Source of the DNA: an uncultured Lachnospiraceae bacterium
GTDB taxonomy: Bacteria; Bacillota; Clostridia; Lachnospirales; Lachnospiraceae
Length of the DNA stretch: 64,000 nt
NCBI GenBank assembly: GCA_947625205.1
Contig: CANQNN010000001.1
Coordinates: 248,001 to 312,000, forward strand
Direction: 5' to 3'
A program made the position numbers and the translations under genes. The notes below the pieces were generated by a model. The model was given only the letters and a program-made list of their open reading frames with translations, ran no database searches and was not told the origin of the DNA. How positions within the stretch are numbered: position 1 is the first letter of the stretch; each line of letters starts with the position of its first letter. This document shows positions 8,462 through 17,824 of this stretch, one piece after another.

Positions 8462-10276
8462 ATGGCAGCCATAGACCAGAGTAAAATAAGGAATTTCTGT
8501 ATTATAGCTCACATTGATCACGGCAAATCGACACTGGCGGACAGGATCATAGAGAAAACGGGACTGCTGACCAGCCGGGAGATGCAGGCGCAGGTGCTTG
8601 ATAACATGGATCTGGAGCGGGAGCGCGGCATCACCATCAAGGCGCAGACCGTGCGCATTATTTACAATGCCAAGGACGGAAATGAATATATACTGAATCT
8701 GATCGATACCCCCGGACACGTAGATTTTAACTATGAAGTGAGCAGATCGCTCGCGGCGTGCGATGGCGCCGTCCTTGTAGTGGATGCGGCGCAGGGCATC
8801 GAGGCGCAGACGCTCGCCAATGTATATCTGGCGTTGGATCATGACCTGGACGTGTTTCCGGTCATCAATAAGATCGACCTTCCCAGCGCCGACCCTGAAC
8901 GGGTCAAAAACGAGATCGAGGATGTGATCGGTATCGAGGCGCAGGATGCGCCGCTTATTTCCGCGAAGAACGGTATCGGGATAGAAGATGTTCTGGAAGC
9001 CGTTGTAGAGAAGATCCCTGCCCCCAAAGGCAGCCCGGACAACCCCCTGCAGGCGCTTATCTTTGATTCACTGTATGATTCCTATAAAGGCGTGATCGTG
9101 TTCTGCCGCATTATGGAAGGCAGGGTCGCTAAAGGCACGCAGATACGGATGATGGCAACGGGCGCGACGGCGGAGGTTGTGGAGGTCGGTTATTTCGGAC
9201 CCGGCCGGTTTATTCCGTGTGACGAGCTGTCTGCCGGTATGGTCGGCTATCTGACGGCTTCCATTAAGAATGTAAAAGATACGGCGGTAGGCGACACCGT
9301 CACGGACGCCGCCAACCCGTGCGCACAGCCGCTGCCCGGTTATAAAAAAGTCCATTCTATGGTGTACTGCGGCATATATCCGGCGGATGGCGCCAAGTAT
9401 CCCGATCTGCGGGATGCGCTGGAGAAGCTGAAGCTGAATGATGCGTCCTTAAATTATGAGCCGGAGACTTCCATAGCGCTGGGATTCGGTTTCCGGTGCG
9501 GATTTCTGGGACTCCTGCACTTAGAGATCATACAGGAGAGACTGGAGAGAGAGTACAACCTGGATCTGGTGACGACCGCTCCGGGCGTTATATACAAGGT
9601 GCATAAGACAGACGGCGAAGTGATCGAGCTGACCAATCCGTCCAATCTGCCCGATCCTGCACAGATAGCTTATATGGAGGAGCCTGTGGTGAGCGCGGAG
9701 ATCATGGTGACGACCGAGTTTATCGGATCGATCATGCAGCTGTGTCAGGAGAGGCGAGGCAGGTATATCAGCACGGAATACATCGAGGCGTCCAGGGCGC
9801 TCCTCAAGTACGAGCTGCCGCTCAACGAGATCATCTATGATTTCTTCGACGCCCTGAAGTCAAGATCAAGAGGTTACGCTTCTTTTGATTATGAACTGAA
9901 AGGGTACGAGCAGTCCCGGCTTGTGAAGCTGGACATTCTCATTAACCACGAGGAGGTTGACGCCCTCTCCTTCATTGTCCATGCGGACAGCGCCTATGAG
10001 CGCGGAAGGAAGATGTGCGAGAAGTTAAAAGATGAGATTCCCAGACATCTTTTTGAGATCCCGATCCAGGCGGCGGTGAGCGGCAGGATCATTGCCAGGG
10101 AGACGGTTAGGGCGCTGCGCAAGGATGTGCTTGCCAAGTGTTACGGCGGTGATATCACCCGTAAGAAGAAGCTGTTGGAGAAGCAGAAGGAAGGAAAGAA
10201 ACGTATGCGTCAGATAGGTAGTGTGGAGATTCCGCAGAGCGCCTTCATGAGCGTGCTGAAGCTGGATGATAAATAG
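8462..10276 (+). CDS. lepA: Elongation factor 4 (LepA)
   Basis: A 604-residue translational GTPase of normal LepA length. G1 is [10 protein letters not shown]2 includes RERGITI, G3 is DTPGHVDF and G4 is NKIDLP. The C-terminus has the LepA-specific region with Lys/Arg-rich helices ([21 protein letters not shown] is the family hallmark area). It binds the ribosome and promotes back-translocation or assembly. The start [11 protein letters not shown] is chosen because AAGGAA lies 6 nt upstream; the frame is open to 8420. hemW follows 29 bp later, the common lepA-hemW pair. Confidence 0.97.
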   Translation: MAAIDQSKIRNFCIIAHIDHGKSTLADRIIEKTGLLTSREMQAQVLDNMDLERERGITIKAQTVRIIYNAKDGNEYILNLIDTPGHVDFNYEVSRSLAACDGAVLVVDAAQGIEAQTLANVYLALDHDLDVFPVINKIDLPSADPERVKNEIEDVIGIEAQDAPLISAKNGIGIEDVLEAVVEKIPAPKGSPDNPLQALIFDSLYDSYKGVIVFCRIMEGRVAKGTQIRMMATGATAEVVEVGYFGPGRFIPCDELSAGMVGYLTASIKNVKDTAVGDTVTDAANPCAQPLPGYKKVHSMVYCGIYPADGAKYPDLRDALEKLKLNDASLNYEPETSIALGFGFRCGFLGLLHLEIIQERLEREYNLDLVTTAPGVIYKVHKTDGEVIELTNPSNLPDPAQIAYMEEPVVSAEIMVTTEFIGSIMQLCQERRGRYISTEYIEASRALLKYELPLNEIIYDFFDALKSRSRGYASFDYELKGYEQSRLVKLDILINHEEVDALSFIVHADSAYERGRKMCEKLKDEIPRHLFEIPIQAAVSGRIIARETVRALRKDVLAKCYGGDITRKKKLLEKQKEGKKRMRQIGSVEIPQSAFMSVLKLDDK

Positions 10277-10305
10277 AGGATATTCGGACAGGACAGGAGA
10301 ATCGC

Positions 10306-11607
10306 ATGAAAAGCTTGAGCATTTATATACACATTCCGTTTTGTGTCAGGAAATGCCTGTATTGCGATTTCCTGTCTTTTTCAGTGCGTGATAATTATGT
10401 AAACCAAAACGCCGTCGGCAAAATGAAGAAGTACGTGGACAGCCTGTGCCGTGAAATTCGCTCATCCGCAGCGGCATATAAGGAATATCAAGTGTTATCT
10501 ATATTCTTCGGCGGCGGTACGCCGACATTGCTTCCGGCTGGAGAAATCGGCCGTGTCATGGAGGCGGTTTGCGATAACTATCAGATGGCAGATGACGCTG
10601 AGATCACGATAGAGATGAATCCAGAAACGGCTTCCGGGGAGAAGTTGGAAGAATACATAACGCATGGTATTAATCGCCTCAGCATAGGACTTCAGTCCAC
10701 AGACGATGATGAGCTCAGGCGGATCGGACGTATCCATGATTACAGCACTTTTTTAAGAGCGTACAGAATGGCGAGGGAGGAGGGCTTTCGCAATATCAAT
10801 ATTGACCTGATGGCGGCGCTGCCGGGTCAGAGCGTGGAGTCCTACAGGCATACCCTTGCGCGCGCGGCGGCGCTTAAGCCTGAACACATTTCCGCCTACA
10901 GCCTTATACTGGAGGAGGGAACGCCCCTGTATGAGCGGCGGGAGGAGTTCTGCTTTCCCACAGAGGATGAGGACCGGGATATGTATGAATTCACGGGGGA
11001 ATATCTTGCCGCCTGCGGTTATCACCGCTATGAGATATCCAATTATGCGCGAAGCGTTGTGCCTGATGCCGGTCCGGCAGTGGCGGGCTGCGGCAGCGCG
11101 GCGCGTGCTTTATATAACGGCGCTGCGCTGTATGAGTGCCGCCATAATAAAGTATACTGGCAGCGGGGCAATTATGTGGGCTTCGGGCTGGGCGCGTCCT
11201 CTATGGTGGAGAACGTCAGGTGGACGAATCCGGCTGATATGGAGCAGTACCGCCTGTATGCGGAGCGGGCGGAAGCGCCGGCGCGGTCCGTGCAGCGCCT
11301 TACGCTGCATGAACAGATGGAGGAATACATGTTCCTCGGCCTTCGCATGATGTGCGGCGTGGAGGAGGAACGATTCGCGGAACAGTTCGGGCGGCCGATG
11401 ACGGAGGTGTACGGCGAAGTGATAGAGAGGCTGTGCGCGCAGGGCCTTCTTGTCCGGGAGGACAATACGCCTGCTTGGGACGACAATACGCCGGTCCGGG
11501 ACGGGCGGAAGGCGGCAAAAGGCGGCGGTCGGCTCAGACTGTCCAAACGGGGAATCGATATCAGCAACTACGTCATGTCGCAATTCCTGTTTGACGAAAC
11601 AGAGTGA
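10306..11607 (+). CDS. hemW: HemW-like radical SAM protein
   Basis: A 433-residue radical SAM enzyme related to oxygen-independent coproporphyrinogen oxidase. The cluster motif is Cys13-x3-Cys17-x2-Cys20, with Tyr19 (the LYCDF signature) as in HemW rather than HemN. FFGGGTPTLL and IEMNPE follow. HemW proteins are heme chaperones, not true oxidases. It is longer than usual (about 380) because of an Ala/Gly-rich insertion near 250-265 and a charged repeat (DDNTPVRDG) before the C-terminus. AGGAG lies 6 nt before the ATG. It is probably co-transcribed with lepA. Confidence 0.9.
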   Translation: MKSLSIYIHIPFCVRKCLYCDFLSFSVRDNYVNQNAVGKMKKYVDSLCREIRSSAAAYKEYQVLSIFFGGGTPTLLPAGEIGRVMEAVCDNYQMADDAEITIEMNPETASGEKLEEYITHGINRLSIGLQSTDDDELRRIGRIHDYSTFLRAYRMAREEGFRNINIDLMAALPGQSVESYRHTLARAAALKPEHISAYSLILEEGTPLYERREEFCFPTEDEDRDMYEFTGEYLAACGYHRYEISNYARSVVPDAGPAVAGCGSAARALYNGAALYECRHNKVYWQRGNYVGFGLGASSMVENVRWTNPADMEQYRLYAERAEAPARSVQRLTLHEQMEEYMFLGLRMMCGVEEERFAEQFGRPMTEVYGEVIERLCAQGLLVREDNTPAWDDNTPVRDGRKAAKGGGRLRLSKRGIDISNYVMSQFLFDETE

Positions 11608-11690
11608 TAATAATATAATAAAAAGAGTGGAAAGGCACTTAAGATGTCTCCGGGTCATAGAATAGAGTAAATGAACTTTGGAGGCTTCTT

Positions 11691-12326
11691 TTGAAAACAT
11701 TTAAGCAACCGTTAACTGCGAAGGAAGAGGCCAACTGCCTGAATCTGCTGAAAACGGGTGATGAGGCAGTGCGCGCACGCGCCAAAGAGCTTTTGATCGA
11801 GCATAATCTGCGTCTGGTCGCGCATATCGCCAAGAAGTACCAGAATGTGGACGAAGAGATGGAGGATATGATATCCATCGGCACGATCGGTCTTATTAAA
11901 GCAATAGATTCCTTTGATGCCGGCAAAGGGAAGCTCAGTACTTATGCATCCCGCTGTATCGATAATGAACTGCTGATGTTTCTGCGTGCCAGGAAGAAAA
12001 CTTCCAGAGAAGTGTCCCTCTATGAGCCGATCGGTACGGACAGGGAAGGAAACGAGATCAACCTGCTTGACATCATAGAGCAGGATCAGGCCGATGTGCT
12101 TGACCGGATGGAAGTTGAGGATAGGCTGAGCAGGCTTTCGGGGCTGATCCACGATACATTGAGTGACAGGGAACGGGAGATCATTACGCTCAGATACGGA
12201 CTCACGAATGAATATGAGATCACACAGAGAGAAATAGGGCGTAAACTGGGGATCTCCAGAAGCTATGTTTCCAGAATAGAGAAAAGAGCGCTTGAAAAGC
12301 TCAGAGCAGCATATGAAACAATATAA
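11691..12326 (+). CDS. sigK: Sporulation sigma factor SigK, without pro-sequence
   Basis: A 211-residue sigma-70 factor with region 2 (NLRLVAHIAKKY; DMISIGTIGLIKAIDSFD) and region 4 (LSDREREIITLRYGL; GISRSYVSRIEKRALEKL). The KQPLTAKEEA start aligns with mature mother-cell SigK. Only about five residues precede the conserved QPL, so the roughly 20-residue inhibitory pro-sequence of Bacillus is missing, as in Clostridioides difficile. The TTG start is supported by GGAGG 6 nt upstream. It controls late mother-cell genes. The gene is uninterrupted, with no skin element. Confidence 0.88.
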   Translation: MKTFKQPLTAKEEANCLNLLKTGDEAVRARAKELLIEHNLRLVAHIAKKYQNVDEEMEDMISIGTIGLIKAIDSFDAGKGKLSTYASRCIDNELLMFLRARKKTSREVSLYEPIGTDREGNEINLLDIIEQDQADVLDRMEVEDRLSRLSGLIHDTLSDREREIITLRYGLTNEYEITQREIGRKLGISRSYVSRIEKRALEKLRAAYETI

Positions 12327-12355
12327 GCCGCATGGCGGCGGGAGGATAAAGGGGA

Positions 12356-13405
12356 ATGCTTTTTGTTAAGCGTGACGAACTGAAGACGGGAATGAGGCTG
12401 GCGCGTCCTATTTATAATAAGGACGGCGTCCTTTTATATGAGCGGAACTCGAAACTGACTGCGCAGGGCATCGAGAGTATCAGGAATTTCGGACTGATCG
12501 GTATTTTTGTCTTAGAGCCGGCGGAGCCTGTTCCGCCCATGACACAGGCGGATATTGATTTTGAGCGGTTTCAGACGATGAACGTCTTTTCCATTCAGGA
12601 GGAACTGGAGAAGATACTCGTGCAGAATCTGCGCAGCAAGGAAGATTATATATATAAGCATTCCCTGAACGTGGCAATGCTGTGTGCAATGATAACGCAT
12701 GTTCTTAATATGAAAGTCGATGAGCAGCTGGAAGCTGTACAGGCGGCGGTCATACATGATATCGGCAAACTGACCGTGCCCAAGAGCATTGCGGATAAGG
12801 AGATTCTCTCTTCCGAGGAACAACAGGCTGTCCATGCCGCACAGATACAGGGCTTTGATATTATTGATATCGTATATTCTTCTGCGCCCAATATTAAGAG
12901 GATCTGCGTACAGGCCCAGAAAGCGCTGGACAGTCTGACAACGGGAGAGGACATATCCGCGATGAAGATGGTCAACGGCGCCAAAGTGATGGCTGTGGCG
13001 GATGCCTTCGATACGATGACGGCAATGCATGCGGAGAAAGCGCCGGAATCCGAGGTAGCGGCGTTAAAGCATCTTCTGGATAATCCCCAGGTCTATGACC
13101 CTCAGATCGTGAGCGGTCTCATCCGTTCCATTAATATCCTGGTGCCCGGCGTCAGCGTGGAGCTCAATACAGGGGACAAAGCGCTGGTGCTTGCGTCCAA
13201 TGAACAGAATATTCTGGAGCCGATGATCCTGATGTTCGGCGACAACAGCATAATTGACCTGAGTAACAGGAGAGAATATGGGGATCTGGAGATCAGGGAT
13301 ATCATGAAGACTATGGACAACCGTTATATCATGGATATGGATATGCTGAAGAGACAGGGCATTAAGGTAGATGAGCCTGAATATGTGGAAGTGCCACAGA
13401 GTTAA
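12356..13405 (+). CDS. HD-domain protein related to HD-GYP phosphodiesterases, GYP motif lost
   Basis: A 349-residue protein. The N-terminal region (about 1-65) resembles the DUF3391-like leader of HD-GYP proteins. The HD domain starts near KHSLNVAMLC and keeps IHDIGK (about 137-142) and the VMAVADAFDTMTA block. The HHExxDGxGYP signature is absent; the equivalent stretch reads AQKALDSLTTGED. Catalysis of c-di-GMP hydrolysis is therefore doubtful. A C-terminal segment (about 255-349) is unassigned. It follows sigK by 29 bp and precedes pilT by 85 bp, so it may link signalling to pilus retraction (inference). Confidence 0.8.
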   Translation: MLFVKRDELKTGMRLARPIYNKDGVLLYERNSKLTAQGIESIRNFGLIGIFVLEPAEPVPPMTQADIDFERFQTMNVFSIQEELEKILVQNLRSKEDYIYKHSLNVAMLCAMITHVLNMKVDEQLEAVQAAVIHDIGKLTVPKSIADKEILSSEEQQAVHAAQIQGFDIIDIVYSSAPNIKRICVQAQKALDSLTTGEDISAMKMVNGAKVMAVADAFDTMTAMHAEKAPESEVAALKHLLDNPQVYDPQIVSGLIRSINILVPGVSVELNTGDKALVLASNEQNILEPMILMFGDNSIIDLSNRREYGDLEIRDIMKTMDNRYIMDMDMLKRQGIKVDEPEYVEVPQS

Positions 13406-13490
13406 AATATAAGTGCCAAAGCGCCCGGCGGTCCGGCAAGGATGAGCGTCTGGCGCATATAGGCGTTGTCAGAGGAGGAGAAACGGAAGA

Positions 13491-14546
13491 ATGCCTACAA
13501 TAGAAGAGATCATGAAAGTGGCGTGCGATGCGGGAGCGTCCGATGTACATATCACGGTGGGAATACCGCCCAAGATGCGTGTGAACGGCGCGCTGATCAC
13601 AATGAATTATCCCCGGATGCTTCCGGCGGATACGCTTGCGGTCGCCTACTCGATCATGAACGACGTACAGCGTGAGAGGTTTGAAGAACGCGGTGAGTAC
13701 GATATGTCTTTTTCCATTCCCGAGCTGGGGCGGTATCGTGTCAATGTGTACAAGCAGAGAGGATCGGCAGCATTGGCGCTGCGTCTTGTGGGTACGCAGG
13801 TTCCTTCCCCCGAAGTTCTGGGAGTGCCGGAATCGGTAGTCAATCTGTATGAGCGTAAAAGAGGTCTTATCCTTGTAACAGGTCCTACCGGAAGCGGTAA
13901 GTCCACCACGCTTGCGGCGATCATTGATAAGATCAATAATTGCCGTGACGCCCATGTCATCACCCTGGAGGACCCGATCGAGTATCTGCATCAGCATAAG
14001 ATGGCTATGGTCAACCAGAGAGAGATCGGTCTGGATTCCCAGAATTATGCCAACGCTCTGAGAGCGGCTCTCCGTGAGGATCCCGATGTGATCCTGGTGG
14101 GAGAGATGCGTGACTTTGAGACGATCAGCGTAGCGATCACGGCTGCAGAGACAGGACATCTGGTGCTGTCTACCCTGCACACCATCGGCGCGGCCAGTAC
14201 CGTAGACCGTGTAATCGATGTATTCCCGCCCCACCAGCAGCAGCAGATCAGGGTGCAGTTCGCCAACGTGCTGGAGGCGATCATTTCCCAGCAGCTGATC
14301 CCTACCGTGGACGGCAACGGGCGTGTGGCGGCGTTTGAAGTGCTTCATGCCAATCATGCGGTTAGGAATCTGATCCGTGAAGGAAAATCGCATCAGCTCA
14401 CATCCACGATGCAGACCAACCGTAAGATGGGTATGATGACTATGGACGAAGCGATCACGCAGCTGTACTATGACGGAAAGATCAGCCGCGAGATGGCGAT
14501 CCAGTTCGCACAAGATCCTGACGGTATGCAGACCAAGATCATATAA
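13491..14546 (+). CDS. pilT: Type IV pilus retraction ATPase PilT
   Basis: A 351-residue secretion ATPase of PilT length. Walker A is GPTGSGKSTT (about 133-142), the Asp box contains ITLEDPIE, Walker B is DPDVILVGEMRD and the His box is GHLVLSTLHT. The N-terminal PAS-like domain begins ASDVHITVG. PilT powers pilus disassembly. The AIRNLIRE-type C-terminal motif appears as AVRNLIRE, which is important for retraction in the family. GGAGG precedes the ATG. It lies about 6 kb upstream of the main pilus locus, outside the flanking repeats, and was perhaps already present before the island arrived. Confidence 0.96.
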   Translation: MPTIEEIMKVACDAGASDVHITVGIPPKMRVNGALITMNYPRMLPADTLAVAYSIMNDVQRERFEERGEYDMSFSIPELGRYRVNVYKQRGSAALALRLVGTQVPSPEVLGVPESVVNLYERKRGLILVTGPTGSGKSTTLAAIIDKINNCRDAHVITLEDPIEYLHQHKMAMVNQREIGLDSQNYANALRAALREDPDVILVGEMRDFETISVAITAAETGHLVLSTLHTIGAASTVDRVIDVFPPHQQQQIRVQFANVLEAIISQQLIPTVDGNGRVAAFEVLHANHAVRNLIREGKSHQLTSTMQTNRKMGMMTMDEAITQLYYDGKISREMAIQFAQDPDGMQTKII

Positions 14547-14581
14547 TAAATTCGACATCAATAAAGCTTTTTCAGAAGGGC

Positions 14582-14610
14582 TTGACAACCGCGTCACGCC
14601 CTTTTATGAT
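14582..14610 (+). promoter_or_regulatory. Sigma-A promoter for comM-dprA
   Basis: TTGACA (14582-14587), a 17-bp spacer and TATGAT (14605-14610), with a leader of about 145 nt before comM. A GGGC...GCCC stem with a short T-run overlaps the promoter and could serve as the pilT terminator. Confidence 0.7.
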
Positions 14611-14760
14611 GTAAAAGAGAAATATCTGTCATTCTGAATACATACAGGGCGCGGCTAATATGGCTGCGGATACCTTGTGATAATCTAATTTTCCGGCATT
14701 TCGCCACGGATCTCAGATAACAGACAGGACAACAAAAACGGCGTTATAAGGAGGTAAAAT

Positions 14761-16368
14761 TTGCTCAGTACAATTACATCAGGAACGATTTATGGCATCA
14801 GAAGCTGTCTCATTCAGGTGGAAGTGGATGTCTCTCAGGGACTGCCCTGCTTCCAGATCGTAGGGCTGCCCGGTTCTGAGGTGCGCGAAGCCAGAGAACG
14901 GGTCAAAGTAGCGCTCAGAAATGTGGGCGTCTCGCTGCCAAGCGTCTGCATCAACGTCAATCTGTCGCCCGCAGACATTCCCAAGAGCGGAACGATGTTT
15001 GATCTGCCTGTGGCCGTGGGTATTATGACGGCCTTGTCCAAACTGCCGCAGGAAGCGACCAGAGATACACTCCTGCTCGGTGAACTGGGTCTGTCGGGAG
15101 AAGTAAAAAGTGTCAGAGGCGTATTGCCTATCGTGCGCGAAGCGGCGCTGGGCGGTATCAGACGTTGCATCCTGCCGATGGACAATGCATGGGAGGGCGA
15201 GATGGTAACGGGCGTGGAGAGCATCGGCGTGTCGAATCTGGAAGAAACAATACGACGGCTGATCGGCGCAAATAACAAAACGGATGTTATCATATGCCGC
15301 AGTTCTGCGCCCACAGGCGCCGTGACCGGATCGGACAGGACGCCGGATGGGAAGCTGTCAGGCAGGACGCCGCCGGACAGGAAGGAATCAAACAGGAAGG
15401 AATCAGACAGGACGCCGGAGGATTTTGCAGATATATGCGGACAGGAAAGTGCCAAACGCGCCGCGGAGGTGGCGGCAGCAGGGTTTCATAATCTGCTCCT
15501 TGTGGGGCCGCCCGGTTCCGGCAAGACTATGCTGGCACGCCGCATTCCCGCGATCTTGCCGCCCCTGTCCGCACAGGAAAGTCTGGAAGTGTCCTCTATC
15601 TACAGCATATCCGGTCTGCTGCAGTCCGCAGGCTGCCTTAAAACACAGCGGCCCTTTCTGAATCCCCATCATACGATAACCGGAAAAGCCCTTATCGGAG
15701 GCGGCCGTATCCCGATGCCGGGCGTTATCAGTCTGGCGCACCGCGGCGTCCTGTTTCTGGACGAACTGCCGGAGTTTAAAAGAGAGACGCTTGATATTCT
15801 CAGACAGCCTCTTGAAGATCGACAGGTCCAGATCGCCAGGAGCACGGGCACTTATGTTTATCCGGCGGATTTTATGCTTGTGGGCGCCATGAACCCCTGT
15901 CCCTGCGGTTATTACCCCGATATGAACAGATGCAGATGCACCCCTTATGAGATCAGGCGCTATCTGCGGAGAGTGTCGGGTCCGATCTTGGACAGAATGG
16001 ATATCTGCGTGGAAGTGCAGCCTGTCCCCTTTGCGGATATCGTTGCGGAAAGAAGTGTTGAGAGCAGCGCCGTGATCAGAGAGCGCGTTATGCGTGCCAG
16101 ACAGATACAGGCGGACAGGTTCGCGGGGACTGGCATTTGCTTTAACGCCGATATGAACGCTGCGGATGTGGAACGCTTCTGCTCTCTTGGCGCGGCAGAA
16201 AGAAAATTCATGGCCAAAATATACGCGGCGATGCAGCTTTCCGCCAGAGGCTGCCACCGTGTGCTGAAAGTGGCAAGAACCATAGCGGATTTGGCAGGAA
16301 CAGAACGGATCGGTGAGGAACATCTTGCCGAGGCAGTCTGCTACAGAAATATGGAGGTGTTTAAATGA
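14761..16368 (+). CDS. comM: ComM/YifB-type Mg-chelatase AAA+ ATPase
   Basis: A 535-residue protein with the N-terminal ChlI/Lon-like domain (PCFQIVGLPGSEVREARERV), a central AAA+ domain (Walker A VGPPGSGKTML, Walker B GVLFLDELPEF) and the ComM C-terminal helical domain. ComM is a hexameric helicase that extends branch migration during natural transformation. A Lys/Arg/Asp-rich repeat linker (about 200-222; RKES/RTP units) lies between the first two domains. The TTG start has AAGGAGG 6 nt upstream. Its last four bases overlap the dprA start (ATGA), so the two are translationally coupled. Confidence 0.92.
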   Translation: MLSTITSGTIYGIRSCLIQVEVDVSQGLPCFQIVGLPGSEVREARERVKVALRNVGVSLPSVCINVNLSPADIPKSGTMFDLPVAVGIMTALSKLPQEATRDTLLLGELGLSGEVKSVRGVLPIVREAALGGIRRCILPMDNAWEGEMVTGVESIGVSNLEETIRRLIGANNKTDVIICRSSAPTGAVTGSDRTPDGKLSGRTPPDRKESNRKESDRTPEDFADICGQESAKRAAEVAAAGFHNLLLVGPPGSGKTMLARRIPAILPPLSAQESLEVSSIYSISGLLQSAGCLKTQRPFLNPHHTITGKALIGGGRIPMPGVISLAHRGVLFLDELPEFKRETLDILRQPLEDRQVQIARSTGTYVYPADFMLVGAMNPCPCGYYPDMNRCRCTPYEIRRYLRRVSGPILDRMDICVEVQPVPFADIVAERSVESSAVIRERVMRARQIQADRFAGTGICFNADMNAADVERFCSLGAAERKFMAKIYAAMQLSARGCHRVLKVARTIADLAGTERIGEEHLAEAVCYRNMEVFK

Positions 16369-17576
16369 CGGACGGTAAGACATACGGTAAGACATACGGC
16401 AGCTTCGCCAAAGGAGCGGGGAGAGGTAAGGATAAGGATAAGGATAAGGATAAGGCGTATCTTCACTGGCTGTATAGCAATCTGGGAATGGGCAGCCACC
16501 GGCTGTTTAGTCTGCTGCGTTCCCTCGCGCCGCCGGCGCAGCTATACGCACTGGCCCGGCAGAGAAAGCTGGTGCCATATTTTGAGCAAAGATATCGCGG
16601 CCAAAAGATGCCGTATCTTGATAAATACCGCAGTAAGATACACTGCCTGGAACAAAAGGCGGGAGAGGGCGATGCTGCCGGAGAATATGAAAAAATGCTT
16701 GCCAGAGGCATTCACTTTACCGTTACGGGAGATACGGATTACCCGGAAAAACTTGCACAGATCCCGGATGCGCCAGGCGCTTTGTACTATGTCGGACGCC
16801 TGCCCGATGCAGATAAAAAAACGATCGCTGTGATCGGCGCCCGGAACTGCACAGAATATGGGAAAGCCGTGGCAAAAGAATTCGCAGCAGCGTTGGCACA
16901 GGCTGATATACAGGTGGTAAGCGGCATGGCACGTGGAATCGACGGTATAGCGCAGCAGGCGTCGATCCGGGCGGGCGGTTATTCCCTTGCCGTGTTCGGG
17001 TGCGGCGTGGATATCTGTTATCCGCCCGAGAACAGATCCCTCTATGAAGAATTGATCGCATCCGGCGGCGTCTGCTCTGAATATCCGCCGGGAATCGAGC
17101 CACGGTCCGTCCTGTTTCCGCCGCGAAACCGTATTATCAGCGGACTTTGCGACGGGGTACTGGTAATCGAGGCCAAAGAACGCAGCGGCACACTGATCAC
17201 CGTGGATATGGCGCTGGAACAGGGCAGAGAAGTTTATGCCGTACCGGGCAGAATCACAGACCCATTAAGCAGGGGATGCAACGAACTGATCAGACAGGGA
17301 GCCGGCTTGGCGGTGTCCCCGCAGGAGCTTACAGGAATGGCAGTCGGAGAAGGACGGAAGAACGCTTCCGAATCCGATGATATGCGTGGCCGTATCTTAA
17401 AGCTGCTTGATTATCAGCCCCAGCCTGTGGAAGAAATAAAACAAAAATATGATGCCGCCTACGGAACGCCGGAATCCCCCTCCGTGTCGATCTCTCTGCT
17501 GTATTATGAGCTGATCGGATTATGCGCGGACGGGGAGGCGGCGCAGATAGGAGGAAGCTATGTGAAAAAAGGATAA
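16365..17576 (+). CDS. dprA: DNA-processing protein DprA
   Basis: A 403-residue protein with a SAM-like N-terminus, a Rossmann-type DprA domain (about 130-340; VIGARNCTEYG, VVSGMARGIDG, FGCGVDICYPPEN, FPPRNRIISGL, EAKERSGTLIT) and a C-terminal winged-helix segment. DprA loads RecA on incoming single-stranded DNA in transformation. The first 35 residues are an odd low-complexity extension of KTYG repeats and a (KD)n tract encoded by GGATAA hexamers. It overlaps comM by 4 bp. It is immediately followed by the convergent Rpn gene instead of topA. Confidence 0.95.
   Translation: MTDGKTYGKTYGSFAKGAGRGKDKDKDKDKAYLHWLYSNLGMGSHRLFSLLRSLAPPAQLYALARQRKLVPYFEQRYRGQKMPYLDKYRSKIHCLEQKAGEGDAAGEYEKMLARGIHFTVTGDTDYPEKLAQIPDAPGALYYVGRLPDADKKTIAVIGARNCTEYGKAVAKEFAAALAQADIQVVSGMARGIDGIAQQASIRAGGYSLAVFGCGVDICYPPENRSLYEELIASGGVCSEYPPGIEPRSVLFPPRNRIISGLCDGVLVIEAKERSGTLITVDMALEQGREVYAVPGRITDPLSRGCNELIRQGAGLAVSPQELTGMAVGEGRKNASESDDMRGRILKLLDYQPQPVEEIKQKYDAAYGTPESPSVSISLLYYELIGLCADGEAAQIGGSYVKKG
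16384..16457 (+). repeat. Short tandem repeats in the 5' end of dprA
   Basis: An 11-12 bp unit (GTAAGACATACG) is repeated in the first part, then about five GGATAA hexamers (16428-16457). The hexamer period keeps the frame, so copy-number change would alter only the length of the (KD)n linker. Confidence 0.75.
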
Positions 17577-17596
17577 GGAAACATGCACCCGGCCTA

Positions 17597-17824
17597 TCAG
17601 CGTATCAGATTTGGTGTCTGTGCGGCGCTGCCTGTGGACAGTTCATCAACCAGCGCTTGCAGACGGGCGATCTCGGCCCTGTTTTCTTTGTTCTGCCGTT
17701 CGAGGTCGGTGTTCTGTCGTTCGAGGTTAGTGTTCTGCCGTTCGAGGTCAGACATCTCCGCCGCATGTTGTTTTAAGGTATCTTTATAGATCTGGCTGGG
17801 AAGCCTGATCAGCGGTTCCGTCAT
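17597..17824 (-). CDS. Predicted internal short product of Rpn copy A (RpnS-like)
   Basis: An in-frame ATG at 17824 lies 8 nt behind a perfect GGAGG (17837-17833) inside the Rpn gene. It would give a 75-residue protein starting MTEPLIRLPSQI that comprises only the coiled-coil C-terminus. The same ATG and Shine-Dalgarno are conserved in copy B. In E. coli, Rpn genes make a short C-terminal protein (RpnS) from an internal start that neutralises the full-length nuclease. The site is seen in the sequence; the antitoxin role is inferred. Confidence 0.55.
   Translation of the reverse strand: MTEPLIRLPSQIYKDTLKQHAAEMSDLERQNTNLERQNTDLERQNKENRAEIARLQALVDELSTGSAAQTPNLIR

Noticed and set aside
11608-11690. 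SigE-type promoter before sigK (CATAGAAT near 11656)
   Set aside because: A -10-like match exists but no acceptable -35 at the right distance.
17691-17753. Regular 21-bp repeats as a CRISPR-like array
   Set aside because: There are no spacers; the units are contiguous and encode coiled-coil heptads.
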